DNA from: Candidatus Methylomirabilis sp. | GTDB taxonomy: Bacteria > Patescibacteriota > DYJS01 | Direction of reading: 5' to 3' | Length of the DNA: 35,452 nucleotides | NCBI GenBank assembly: GCA_020723005.1 | Contig: DYJS01000005.1 | Location: 1-35,452 of the forward strand | Shown: piece after piece, positions 1-11,081 of the stretch | Numbering within the stretch: position 1 is the stretch's first letter | Layout: each line of letters begins with the position of its first letter | Made by a program: the position numbers and the translations under genes | Notes under the pieces: generated by a model | What the model saw: only the letters and a program-made list of their open reading frames with translations | Databases searched by the model: none | Told to the model about the DNA's origin: nothing

Positions 1-615
1 TCCCAAAAGTTCTGCTAACCTGTTTTTGTCAAAACCAACAATATATTCAGCATCACCATCATCAAACTCCACCTCTGTTGCTGGAACTCCCATCTGACCA
101 GTTTTTTCAACCATATATTGTGCCATTTTTTGATCTTCATCAACATAAAATAATTCATATTTTACATTATTCTTATCAAACCACTCTTTTTCCATTATGC
201 AATATGGACAAGTTTTTGTGGAAAAAAGTTTAATTCCTTTAACTTTTGGATCTTCTGCTTTTGTGATCTCTTTTATTAAAGTTTTGATATCAGAAGATAG
301 TTTCTCAACAAATTTTTCATCGCCATGATTGTGATGACTTGTTAAATCTTTCAAAATTCCCGTATCAATTGTTCCAACCAAAACTGATGCTCCATCTTTT
401 GAAACTAAAAGAACGGATGGAAGAAATCCTAAAAAATCAATGTGACTTCCTAAAATTCCTTCAAAAATCTCTTTATTGAAAATATGAAAAATTTTTCCAT
501 TTTCAATTTCAATTTCAGATTTTATTTCCCAGCCGATATTTGCAACTGCACCTTGAACATTCGCCAAAACTTCTTCATAAGAGAGTTTTGATTTTCTAAA
601 ATTTGCTATCTTCAT
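1..615 (-). CDS. DUF302-like / glutaredoxin fusion protein, C-terminus cut by window edge
   Basis: The 205 codons visible here begin with ATG at 615, which overlaps the TGA stop of the upstream regulator (ATGA), and run off the left edge without a stop. Residues about 10-90 resemble a DUF302 domain (YEEVLANVQ, then FLGFLPSVLLV and DGASVLVGTID). Residues about 127-205 form a glutaredoxin-like thioredoxin fold: beta strand KLFST, redox motif C136-P-Y-C139, cis-proline P178 in GVPAT, and a GF turn before the final helix. A His-rich linker (SHHNHGDEK, 93-101) lies between the domains. Family knowledge says the CPYC part reduces disulfides or mixed thiols in the cytoplasm; the DUF302 role is unknown. 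The overlap with an ArsR-type gene suggests thiol- or metal-responsive control. The glutaredoxin call is firm, DUF302 moderate. Confidence 0.8.
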   Translation of the reverse strand, partial: MKIANFRKSKLSYEEVLANVQGAVANIGWEIKSEIEIENGKIFHIFNKEIFEGILGSHIDFLGFLPSVLLVSKDGASVLVGTIDTGILKDLTSHHNHGDEKFVEKLSSDIKTLIKEITKAEDPKVKGIKLFSTKTCPYCIMEKEWFDKNNVKYELFYVDEDQKMAQYMVEKTGQMGVPATEVEFDDGDAEYIVGFDKNRLAELLG

Positions 616-896
616 TTTGATTTTTTTAATAATAAAAAAATTTGATTTGAAATTTTTCCAACTTCTTCAATTTTTAAAGAATAAAAAACTTCCCTCCCAT
701 CTTTTTTATAATCCACAACACCAAGAGATCTTAATTTCATCAAGTGCTGAGAAACTGCAGACTGCGAAAGTGAACACTTTCTAATAAGCTCAGAAACATT
801 TTTTTCTCCATCTGCAAGACAAGAAATAATTTTTAATCTTGTTAAATTTGAAAAAATTTTAATAATGATTTCATTCAAGTCGGAATTTTCTTCCAG
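612..896 (-). CDS. ArsR/SmtB-family transcriptional regulator
   Basis: This is a small winged-helix repressor. The core reads RLKIISCLADGE, then NVSELI, the recognition helix SQSAVSQHLMKLRSLGVV, and the wing YKKDGREVFYSL, all in the order expected for the ArsR family. The open frame extends upstream to a TTG at 929, but TTGACT at 929-924 is better read as a -35 box. The likely start is therefore downstream: CTG at 896 (coordinate used here) or TTG at 878, which leaves a normal short N-terminus before the core. Two Cys (in ISCLADG and RKCSLS) could be sensing residues but do not match a metal site I can name. The gene ends in TGA overlapping the ATG of the DUF302-glutaredoxin gene, so the two are almost certainly co-transcribed and translationally coupled. 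Ligand unknown; start uncertain. Confidence 0.8.
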   Translation of the reverse strand: MEENSDLNEIIIKIFSNLTRLKIISCLADGEKNVSELIRKCSLSQSAVSQHLMKLRSLGVVDYKKDGREVFYSLKIEEVGKISNQIFLLLKKSK

Positions 897-900
897 TGAT

Positions 901-929
901 GCATTAGAAATCACTAATATAAAAGTCAA
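901..929 (-). promoter_or_regulatory. Candidate arsR promoter with inverted-repeat operator
   Basis: On the minus strand TTGACT (929-924) is followed after 17 nt by TAATGC (906-901). A perfect 6-bp inverted repeat AGTGAT-N9-ATCACT (about 915-895) straddles the -10 region, where an ArsR repressor would act. The -10 box is poor, so this is a candidate only. Confidence 0.35.
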
Positions 930-1126
930 GAAAATTTAATTTAAAAAATTATTTAAACTTATTTAAAAAGTTTTAATTTATCTACCTTTTTCGTTCTCTC
1001 TTAAATTCAAAATCTACTTAAAAATATATTTTTTAAAAAAACAAAAACAAAAAATGAATTAGAAAAAATGTTTTTAAAAAATTTTTATTAAAATAAATAA
1101 AAATATTCAAATTTTTTAAAACTTTT

Positions 1127-3997
1127 TTACAGATATTTTTTTAAAAATTTTCCTGTGTAACCTTCTTTACATTCAGCAACCTCTTCAGGAGTTCCTGTTG
1201 CTAAAATTTTTCCACCACCAGTACCACCCTCTGGCCCAAGATCAATAACCCAATCTGCAGTTTTTATTACATCCATATCGTGCTCAATCACAACAACCGT
1301 ATTCCCTGCATCTACCAATCGATGCAAAATTGCAAGAAGTTTTCTAATATCATCAAAATGAAGTCCTGTTGTTGGTTCATCTAAAATAAATAATGTTTTT
1401 CCTGTTGATTGTTTTGAAAGTTCTGTTGCAAGTTTTATTCTCTGTGCTTCACCACCAGAAAGTGTTACTGCACTTTGTCCAAGTTTTAAATAACCTAAAC
1501 CAACTTTTACCAAAGTTTCTAATTTTCTTTTTAAAAATGGAACTGCTGAGAAAAATTTACTTGCTTCTTCAATCCTCATATCCAAAACTTCTGATATGTT
1601 TTTCCCTTTATATAAAATTTCTAAAGCTTCGTGATTATATCTTTTTCCATTACAAACCTCACAAGTAACATAAACTGTTGGAAGAAATTGCATTTCAACA
1701 GCAATTTGACCCTCTCCTTTACAATTTTCGCACCTTCCACCCTTAACATTAAAACTAAATCTTCCAGCATTATATCCACGAGCTTTTGCAGATGGAGTTT
1801 CGGAAAAAATTTTTCTAATAAAAGAAAACATTCCAGTATATGTTGCAGGATTACTTCTTGGAGTTCTTCCAATTGGACTTTGATCAATTACAACTGCTTT
1901 GTCAATTTTATTAAGTCCTAAAATTTTACTATGTTTTCCAGGATCTTCAGACGACCTATAAAATTTTTTCATCACAGATTTTGCCAAAATATCATTTACT
2001 AAACTTGATTTTCCACTACCTGAAACACCTGTTACAACCGTTAACAAACCGATTGGAAATTTCACATTAACATTTTGCAAGTTATTTTCATTGGCACCAA
2101 GAATCTCTATAACATTTATTGGGTTATATTCTCTTCTTTTTGTTGGAACTGGAATCTCTTTTCTTTTTGAAAGATATTGACCAGTCAATGAATTCTCTGA
2201 TTTTTTTATCTCTTCTGTAGTTCCTTGAAAAACCACTTCTCCACCCATATCACCAGCTTTTGGTCCAAAATCGACAATCCAGTCTGCTTTTTCTATCGTT
2301 TCTTTATCATGTTCAACAACGACAACAGTATTTCCTGCATCACGAAGACTCTCTATCGTTTGAATCAACTTTTCAGTATCTCTTGAATGAAGACCAATTG
2401 ATGGTTCATCCAAAACATAAATTACACCAGAAAGCCCTGTGCCAACTTGACTTGCAAGACGAATTCTTTGTGCTTCGCCACCAGAAAGTGTTTGGGAACT
2501 TCTTCCAAGTGTAAGATATGGCAAACCAACAGAGATTAAATAATCTAATCTTCTTACAATTTCTTTTAAAATTGGTTTTGCAATTTCTGATTTTGTTTTT
2601 GATTTAAAGTTCAAATTTTGAAAAATTGAAAAAAGTTTATCAATTGAGATTTCAACAATTTCATCAATTGATTTTCCATCAATTTTTACTGCCAAAACTT
2701 CCTTTCTAAGTCTTTTCCCTTCGCAAGTTTTACACTTACTTGGTTTCATATATTTTTCAATTTCAAAACGAACATAATCTGAAGTTGTTTCTTTATATCT
2801 TCTCTCTAAATTATTCACGACTCCTTCAAATTTTGTTTTGTATGTTCCAGAAAAAGCAGTTCCTTCATGCGAAATTGAATACTCTTCATCTCCAGTTCCA
2901 AAGAGAATTTTCTCAACAATTTCATTTGGAAGAGTTGAAAAAGGAACTTTTGTTGAAAATTTATGTCTTTCAGCAACAGATTCTATTAGATTCATATACC
3001 AACCAAGACGAGTATTTGTAGAATTCCAAGGTTCAATCGCTCCGTCTTCAATAGATAAATCACGATTTGGAATTACTAAATCTGGATCAACAACTAATTT
3101 AACCCCAATTCCATGACACTCCGGACATGCTCCTTGTGGAGAATTAAAAGAAAAACTTGCAGGAGTTAGATCTGGAATACTAACATTATGAATTGGACAT
3201 GAGAGTCTTTCGGAAAATAACTTCTCTTCGTTGGTATCAAAATTTAAAATTTTTATTATTCCATTTCCAAGTCCAAGTGCAACTTCTGCAGAATCTGAAA
3301 CCCTTTCACGAAAAGAATCACTAATTTCTTCAGGCATAGAAATTCTATCAACAACAATCTCTATATCATGTTTTTGATCTTTATCCAAAGAGATCTCTTG
3401 GTCACGAAGTTCAATAATTTTTCCATCAATTCTAACCCTTGCAAAACCACCTTCACGAGCTTTATTTAATTCTCCCTTATGCTCTCCTTTCTTATTTGAA
3501 ACAACTGGAGCAAGAAAAACAAGTCTTGAACCTGAAGAAAATTTTAGAATCTCTTCTACGATTTCTGAAATTGTTTGACTTCCAATCTCAATTCCACATA
3601 TAGGACAAGTTGGAGTTCCAACACGAGCAAAAAGTAAACGAAGATAATCATAAATTTCTGTAATTGTTCCAACCGTAGATCGTGGATTTTTTGAAACAGT
3701 TTTTTGATTTATTGCAACACTTGGAGCAAGTCCTTCAATAAAATCCACATCTGGTTTTTCAGAAAAACCCAAAAATTGTCTTGCATATGGACTCAAAGAC
3801 TCAACATATCTCCTCTGTCCTTCGACATAAATTGTATCAAATGCAAGAGTTGATTTTCCGGATCCAGATGGGCCTGAAAAAACAATCATTTTTTCTTTTG
3901 GAATTTCAAGATCTATATTTTTCAAATTATTTTCACGAGCACCACGAATTTTAATTCTTCCCCGTGCAAAAATTTCATCTTTTTTAGTTTGCAACAT
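1127..3997 (-). CDS. uvrA: Excinuclease ABC subunit A
   Basis: UvrA is the damage-sensing ATPase dimer of nucleotide excision repair; it loads UvrB onto distorted DNA. At 956 residues it has normal family length. Two ABC ATPase modules are complete. The first has Walker A GPSGSGKST (42-50) followed by YVEGQRRYVESLSPYARQF and a signature LSGGEAQRIRLASQ with LDEPSIGLH. The second has GVSGSGKSSL, LSGGEAQRIKLATEL and LDEPTTGLH. Zinc-module cysteines are present: CPICG, CPECHGIG, CKTCEGKRL, and CENCKGEGQ paired with CEVCNGKRY. The start is ATG, preceded by a T-tract and AA rather than a Shine-Dalgarno sequence. It is divergent from the manC-like gene, with 163 nt between them that carry a plausible uvrA promoter. 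Ends TAA. No anomaly seen. Confidence 0.98.
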   Translation of the reverse strand: MLQTKKDEIFARGRIKIRGARENNLKNIDLEIPKEKMIVFSGPSGSGKSTLAFDTIYVEGQRRYVESLSPYARQFLGFSEKPDVDFIEGLAPSVAINQKTVSKNPRSTVGTITEIYDYLRLLFARVGTPTCPICGIEIGSQTISEIVEEILKFSSGSRLVFLAPVVSNKKGEHKGELNKAREGGFARVRIDGKIIELRDQEISLDKDQKHDIEIVVDRISMPEEISDSFRERVSDSAEVALGLGNGIIKILNFDTNEEKLFSERLSCPIHNVSIPDLTPASFSFNSPQGACPECHGIGVKLVVDPDLVIPNRDLSIEDGAIEPWNSTNTRLGWYMNLIESVAERHKFSTKVPFSTLPNEIVEKILFGTGDEEYSISHEGTAFSGTYKTKFEGVVNNLERRYKETTSDYVRFEIEKYMKPSKCKTCEGKRLRKEVLAVKIDGKSIDEIVEISIDKLFSIFQNLNFKSKTKSEIAKPILKEIVRRLDYLISVGLPYLTLGRSSQTLSGGEAQRIRLASQVGTGLSGVIYVLDEPSIGLHSRDTEKLIQTIESLRDAGNTVVVVEHDKETIEKADWIVDFGPKAGDMGGEVVFQGTTEEIKKSENSLTGQYLSKRKEIPVPTKRREYNPINVIEILGANENNLQNVNVKFPIGLLTVVTGVSGSGKSSLVNDILAKSVMKKFYRSSEDPGKHSKILGLNKIDKAVVIDQSPIGRTPRSNPATYTGMFSFIRKIFSETPSAKARGYNAGRFSFNVKGGRCENCKGEGQIAVEMQFLPTVYVTCEVCNGKRYNHEALEILYKGKNISEVLDMRIEEASKFFSAVPFLKRKLETLVKVGLGYLKLGQSAVTLSGGEAQRIKLATELSKQSTGKTLFILDEPTTGLHFDDIRKLLAILHRLVDAGNTVVVIEHDMDVIKTADWVIDLGPEGGTGGGKILATGTPEEVAECKEGYTGKFLKKYL

Positions 3998-4026
3998 TTA
4001 AAAAAGTTTAAGTTTGAATTCTTTTA

Positions 4027-4055
4027 ATTACTAAAAGTGTTTTTTAAAATTGCAA
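4027..4055 (-). promoter_or_regulatory. Candidate uvrA promoter
   Basis: Minus strand: TTGCAA (4055-4050), 17-nt spacer, AGTAAT (4032-4027). Each box matches consensus at four of six positions and the spacing is ideal. Transcription would begin about 20-25 nt before the uvrA ATG. Confidence 0.35.
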
Positions 4056-4160
4056 GAGAAGTTGAGAAAAAACTTAAAATTTTTACTTTTAAAAAATTCT
4101 AAAATTAAAAAACCCAATAAAATAGATTTGAAAATTTCAACTTTTTATTTAGAGAATTTT

Positions 4161-5314
4161 TGAATAAAGAGATTTTGGAACCAACAGAGCTGTTAAAACA
4201 GAAAATTAAAGAAAAGTATAATGGTGTAATTTTAATTTCTGCAGGTGGTGGCGGAACCCGTCTTTGGCCACTTTCGCGAGAAAAACATCCAAAACAATTT
4301 GTAAAACTTTTTAATAAAAAAACTTTATTTAGAAAAACAATAGAAAGAGCCATGAAACTTTTTGATGCTGAAAACATATTTGTCTCAACAAACATAGAAT
4401 ATGAAAATTTTGTTAAAGAAGATTTTCCAGAGCTAAAACCGGAAAATCTGATTTTGGAATCAGAGCGAAGAGATCATATGCCAGCAATTTGTCTTGCCAT
4501 GAAACATATTCAAAAGGTGAAAGGAAATTCTATAATTCACATAGCATGGGCAGATGATCTTTTTGAAAAAGAGGAAAATTATTTTTCATCTGTTTTTGCA
4601 TCAATTGCAATTGCATATAAACATAAAAAACTTGTTAGAATTGGTGTAAAACCAACTTATCCATCAATAAAATATGGCTACATTCAAGTTGAAAATTTAA
4701 TAAACGAAGTTGATGGAACAAAAATTTTTACACTTAAACAATTTAAAGAAAAACCAACTTTAGAAAAAGCAAAAGAGTATTATTCTCGCTGGGATTATTT
4801 TTGGAACATTGGAAGTTTTACCGTTGATCTTGAACTTTTAAACAATTTTTACAAAAATTTTCAATCAGAAACCTTGTCTGTCATTGAAGAGATATACAAA
4901 GATTTTGGAACAAATAAATTTGTTGAATCTTTAAAATCTAATTTTTCTAAAACAAAAAAAGATTCCTTTGAATATGGAATTCAAGAAAAGTTAAATCCAT
5001 CAGATGTTTTTGTTTTACCAGCAGAAGATATTGGTTGGTTTGATATCGGATCTTGGAATTTTGTTTATGAAGTTCAAGAAAAAAATTTAAATAAAAATGT
5101 TTTAAGCGGAAATGGAAATTTTATTGAGATGAAATCTTTTGGAAACTACATAAATGAACAAAATTCTAATAAAACAATTGTAACATATGGAATAAACGAT
5201 ATGACAATTATTGATACCAAAGATATAATTTTAATAATTCCAACAAAAGAAACTGAAAATCTGAAAGAGATTATTGAAGAGATAAAAAAAAGAGGAGAAA
5301 AGGAACTTTTATAA
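4161..5314 (+). CDS. manC: Mannose-1-phosphate guanylyltransferase
   Basis: This enzyme transfers GMP to mannose 1-phosphate to give GDP-mannose, a precursor of surface polysaccharides. The N-terminal Rossmann-like nucleotidyltransferase domain has the signature GGGGTRLWPLSREKHPKQF at about residues 29-47, which is specific to GDP-mannose pyrophosphorylases. Later family landmarks are WADDLF, YGYIQV, FKEKP, WNIGSF and DIGWFDIGSW. The C-terminus is short: the cupin isomerase half of bifunctional ManC/AlgA proteins is absent, so only guanylyltransferase activity is expected. The start is TTG at about 4161, with the conserved core beginning some 20 codons later and no ATG between. It is transcribed away from uvrA and is followed by a decayed transporter. 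Specificity for GDP-mannose is inferred from the signature. Confidence 0.92.
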
Positions 5315-5474
5315 AAATATTCTAACTTTTTGCTAAATAAAATCTGTAATTCTAATCTTATTTTTCTTATTAAAAAAAATATTTTAAAGATTTATTGTCA
5401 TTAAATTTTAATTTTTCAATCCAAAACCTTGTTTTGAAAATCTAAAAAACTATTTAATTTAATGTTTGATTTAA

Positions 5475-6344
5475 CATTTCATTAAAAGAATTTTTGCCAT
5501 ATTTTTTCGCACTTTTTTCTGCTTTCTTCCTTTTGCCCTTTGTCTTGTTTATCAAAAAAAATCTGTTGAAAAAAGTAGTTCAAAAAATTTTGTTCTTTCA
5601 GCAAGTCTCTTGGCTTTAATTCCGTTTTACCACTGATTTTTTTGTTCCAATCCCAAACATAAACCTTTTAATAATCTTATTTTTAGGTGCATCAATAACT
5701 GCAATTCAATATTTTCTTGTTTCAGAATCAAGTAAGTGTGTTCCGATCACATATCTTACTCCAACAAAAGCATTAACATTACTTTTTACATGGTTACTTG
5801 GGATTATATTTTTTGCTGAAAAAATTCCAGAATTAAAAGATTCTTTTGGTATTTTTTTAATAATCATTGGTGGAATTTTTTTACAAACAGAACACAATTG
5901 GTGGAAAAATAAAATTTTTCTTTTCCATTTTTTATGTATATTCTTACTCCACGATTTCTCTCTTCCGTAATTACTGTAATTGATAAAGTTGCATTTGGCC
6001 AAAATCATGATGTCAAAACATTTTTATCAATTTTTTTATATGAAAAAATTTTTCTTTTCATAACATCTTTAATAATTTTTATTTCCAAATCTGACTTTTA
6101 AAAAGAAAAACTAAAGATTAATGAATGGATTATTCGTGCATCTGTTGTGTATGTTACAAACGATCTTTTCTATCTTTTGGTACTTTCAAAAACAAAATTG
6201 ATTCTTGTTGCAATTCTTCGAAGAATGGATGTTTTATTTGGAACTTTTTTAGGTGGAAAAATTTTTGGTGAAAAAAATGTAGCTTTCAAATTTTTAATCT
6301 CTCTTTTAATGATCTTTGGTGCAATAATTTTAATTCTTCCATAA
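5475..6344 (+). pseudogene. Decayed EamA/DMT-family membrane transporter
   Basis: Translation in shifting frames gives one nearly continuous EamA-like multi-helix protein with at least four lesions. Fragment 1 (from about 5478) reads LPYFFALFSAFFLLPFVLF. A frame change near 5575 leads to KNFVLSASLLALIPFY. A second near 5635 leads to a fragment with GASITAIQYFL, PTKALTLLFTWLLG and GIFLIIIGGIFL. A third near 5935 leads to FLSSVITVIDKVAFG, which ends at an in-frame TAA at 6099-6101. After it the same frame continues through NDLFYLLVLSKTKL, RRMDVLFGTFLGG and SLLMIFGAIILIL to TAA at 6342-6344. No good start is seen. DMT transporters move small metabolites across the inner membrane; the substrate cannot be named. 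Sequencing error could explain one shift, but not all lesions. Confidence 0.85.
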
Positions 6345-6362
6345 AATCTTTAAGACTAAAAT

Positions 6363-6377
6363 AGTTTTTCAAAAACT
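6363..6377. terminator. Short AT hairpin between the pseudogene and gyrB
   Basis: AGTTTTT-C-AAAAACT is a perfect 7-bp inverted repeat just after the decayed transporter, followed by an A-rich stretch. It could be a weak terminator or simply AT-rich background. Confidence 0.25.
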
Positions 6378-6423
6378 AAAAAATCTATTAAAACAATTTT
6401 AATAAATTCAATTTGAAAATTAA

Positions 6424-8457
<2,034 letters not shown>

Positions 8458-8475
<18 letters not shown>

Positions 8476-8749
8476 CTTGTTCTATTTTCAAAAATTTCAC
8501 AAAGAAGATATTTTTAGATATTTAGAAAAGATATGAGTTCTTAAAGACGAGAGAAGAAATAGATTTAAAAAGTAAAATAGAAAATTTAAAATCTAACTGA
8601 GATCGCTTATACTCATTTTATTTATATGAATAAAAATTTTTCGTACAAAAAACTTAAAACAAGAAATATACTCTTTCAAAAAATTAAAAACTAAAATCTC
8701 AAAAAATAATTATGATTTTTATACTTAAATTTTTAAAAACAACCATAAT
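8458..8749. other. Intergenic region between convergent gyrB and the DUF3352-like gene
   Basis: About 290 nt with no convincing gene. It contains the second copy of the gyrB-tail repeat and AT-rich sequence. A short open stretch after copy 2 (EFLKTREEIDLKSKIENLK, to TGA near 8600) has no start codon and is probably chance. I see no strong GC hairpin. Confidence 0.6.
8513..8546. repeat. Direct repeat copy 2, downstream of gyrB
   Basis: TTTAGATATTTAGA, then AAA, then GATATGAGTTCTTAAAG: identical to the end of gyrB plus its first downstream bases apart from the 3-nt insertion. It looks like a local tandem duplication. Confidence 0.85.
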
Positions 8750-10942
8750 TTATTTCTCAACTTTTCCTTCAGATGAAATTTCTAAATTATTTGAATAGAC
8801 AAAAAATTTGAATGATTTGAAGTTAGAAACTATTCTATTCATTAAATCTTCAATCTTTCTTTGAGTTTCATCAAGAGATTTGCTCTCTGAAAATTGATAA
8901 TTTATATCTCCTGTTATTCCAAAAATCATATCTTTACTTAAATTTACTTTTGATTTTGAATCAGATTGAAAACTTTTTAAACTTTCTTTATCTGACATAA
9001 AAACAATATTTTTTTCTGAATAAACACATGTTCCTTGATAACAAATAAAATTTTCAACCTCTTCTGATTCTGGAAAAATTACCTTAAAATATTCTAAAAA
9101 TTTTACAGACTCAGCCTCTGTTTGAAATTCTAATCCCAAAACAAACTCATTATTTTTCGAATAATATACACCAAGGTTTCCATTTAAAAGATTCATAAAA
9201 AATTCTGCATCTAAATCCAAACCAGAAACATCAACCCATTTTTGTGTTAATTGAGAAATTTTTTTCTCAACATCCTCTCTTGTTGAAAGTTTTTTAAATT
9301 CTCTTGTGTCTCCAAAAAACAGGTTAATCGTAGCCCTGTCTTGATCCGTTGAAGATTCATATACAACATCTAAAAGTTCTCCAAGCTCTGGATTCATCTT
9401 AACCATAATATCATAACAGAAATTTAAAATTCTTTTTGGATATGTAAAAACTCCAAAAACTTTCGTTTCACTTTTTACAAATTCACCAAGTTTTGTTTGA
9501 ACTTTTGGAGCATCCATTAAAAATTTTGATGCAGTTTTAACAAAATCTGAAGTAAATTTTGATGAAGTATTAAATTTAATTCCATTTTCATTGAAATCTA
9601 CATATGAATATGAAAATCCATCTATTTTTGAAAATTTCATTTCATTTTTTAAAACTAGAGCATATTTTTTTGCCAATTTTGAAGAGATCTCTGCATATTC
9701 AGAGTTTTCCTCTCCTAATCCTAATCTAGAATTCATAAAACTATTCATAAAATTCATATATTCATTTATAAACTTTTCATACGAAGGAAGATTTTTGTCA
9801 TTTGAAAGAATAATCATGTTTGAATTATTTGTTTCCTTTATCGCTTTTTGGAATGATTTATCTAATGAAATTCGATTCTCTGAAGATTCAAGTTTTTCAA
9901 AACTATCATCAAAAAAATATAGATAAGAATATCCATCTTTGAATGAAATTTCTGCAATTTTGTCGTTCTCAAAATCTATTGTTCCATATTTTTGACTCTT
10001 TCTTTTGTATGTCAAAAAAATTTCATACTGATTTTCTTTTGAAGATTCTTTGATGGATAGATTAAATTCTTTTAAATTTTCGGATTCTAAGATTTTTGAA
10101 TTTATTGACAACTCTTTAAACATATTTTCTAACGAAGAAACAATTTCGTTTTGATTTAAAATTTTTGAAACAAATACAGATTCGTAATTTTTTGAAGCAT
10201 CGGAAAAAATTTTTGAATATAATTTACAAAGCTCGGTTATGCCATTATTCTCATAACTATAATCTGATAAACCATAACCAACAAACTCACTTAGACCAAT
10301 TTCTAAACAAGATTTTGAAGCATTTTCTGAAATAAAATTTACCAATTTTACATAACCAGAAAATGGAGAACCTTTCTCTCTTTTAAGTGTTAAAACAGAA
10401 AAAAATCCATCTTGATATGATAAAATCTTTGAAAAATTTTTAGAAAAATTTTGACAAGTTTCTTGATTTTTCGCATTTTTACAAAAATCTTCTTTTTTAA
10501 AATTTTCAAATTTTTTTAAAAAATCTGCATAACCATAACCTGAAAAACTCTTTAAAAAGGATTCAAAATTCTTTCCATTTAAATTTTTTGAAAAATCCAA
10601 AACAGCAACAGAAACAAAAGTATCTGAAGAGATTTTTTCAAATTTTTTTAATGGAGAAATATTTTTAGATAATTTTTCTTCATTGTTTCTTTTTTTATTT
10701 TTTTCGTTTCCTTCTTTCAAAAAAAGAGAATCAACACTATCTTTTATTGTAGAAATAAAATTGTTTTTTTGAACTTTTTCTCGAACAGGTGTATCCAAAG
10801 TTGCCAAAGCATACATTCCAGATGTTGCCAAGAAAGAAACTCCAAAAAAACCAAGAAAAATAGAAAGAAAAACCTTTCCTTTTTTCTTTTTTGGGATGTT
10901 TATTTCTTGATTTGGAAGTCTATCGATTGGTTCGTTTGCCAT
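8750..10942 (-). CDS. Membrane-anchored DUF3352-like protein of unknown function
   Basis: This 730-residue protein has a short cytoplasmic N-terminus with a KKKKGK stretch (about 18-23), one hydrophobic anchor (about 24-49, VFLSIFLGFFGVSFL...) and a very long external part. That part has two similar halves of alternating strands and helices, including SSDTFVSVAVLDF early, and VSGLDLDAEFFMNLLNGNLGVY and FLEYFKVIFPE near the end. This arrangement resembles DUF3352 proteins frequent in CPR genomes, but the assignment is by general pattern only. A C-x4-C pair (ICYQGTCVY) could form a disulfide. Of three candidate starts (TTG 10993, ATG 10960, ATG 10942) I chose the last: it directly precedes the polar MANEPIDRL segment and has the TTTTAAAA-ATG context typical here. 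It stands alone, 139 nt downstream of the Nif3-like gene. Confidence 0.7.
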   Translation of the reverse strand: MANEPIDRLPNQEINIPKKKKGKVFLSIFLGFFGVSFLATSGMYALATLDTPVREKVQKNNFISTIKDSVDSLFLKEGNEKNKKRNNEEKLSKNISPLKKFEKISSDTFVSVAVLDFSKNLNGKNFESFLKSFSGYGYADFLKKFENFKKEDFCKNAKNQETCQNFSKNFSKILSYQDGFFSVLTLKREKGSPFSGYVKLVNFISENASKSCLEIGLSEFVGYGLSDYSYENNGITELCKLYSKIFSDASKNYESVFVSKILNQNEIVSSLENMFKELSINSKILESENLKEFNLSIKESSKENQYEIFLTYKRKSQKYGTIDFENDKIAEISFKDGYSYLYFFDDSFEKLESSENRISLDKSFQKAIKETNNSNMIILSNDKNLPSYEKFINEYMNFMNSFMNSRLGLGEENSEYAEISSKLAKKYALVLKNEMKFSKIDGFSYSYVDFNENGIKFNTSSKFTSDFVKTASKFLMDAPKVQTKLGEFVKSETKVFGVFTYPKRILNFCYDIMVKMNPELGELLDVVYESSTDQDRATINLFFGDTREFKKLSTREDVEKKISQLTQKWVDVSGLDLDAEFFMNLLNGNLGVYYSKNNEFVLGLEFQTEAESVKFLEYFKVIFPESEEVENFICYQGTCVYSEKNIVFMSDKESLKSFQSDSKSKVNLSKDMIFGITGDINYQFSESKSLDETQRKIEDLMNRIVSNFKSFKFFVYSNNLEISSEGKVEK

Positions 10943-11081
10943 TTTTAAAATAATTTTCATGTGGAAGCCTAAAGAAAAATATATTTTGGTCAATAAAAAT
11001 AGATTTTTTCAAATAATTTTAAAAAATACTTTTTAAAAAAATAAAATTTCTTTTAAATTTTTTAATAAAATTCTAAGTTTT

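Noticed and set aside
1631-1921. Plus-strand open frame within uvrA
   Set aside because: It is antisense to a highly conserved zinc-module part of uvrA and has no recognisable protein features; the same applies to other antisense frames within gyrB, recQ, dnaB and the 730-residue gene.
5706-6008. Minus-strand open frame over the decayed transporter
   Set aside because: The plus strand in the same region gives recognisable EamA helices; the minus frame is low-complexity and unlike any protein.
6147-6344. Small intact membrane protein of 65 residues
   Set aside because: It is the C-terminal piece of the decayed EamA transporter, in frame with the fragment before the stop at 6099.
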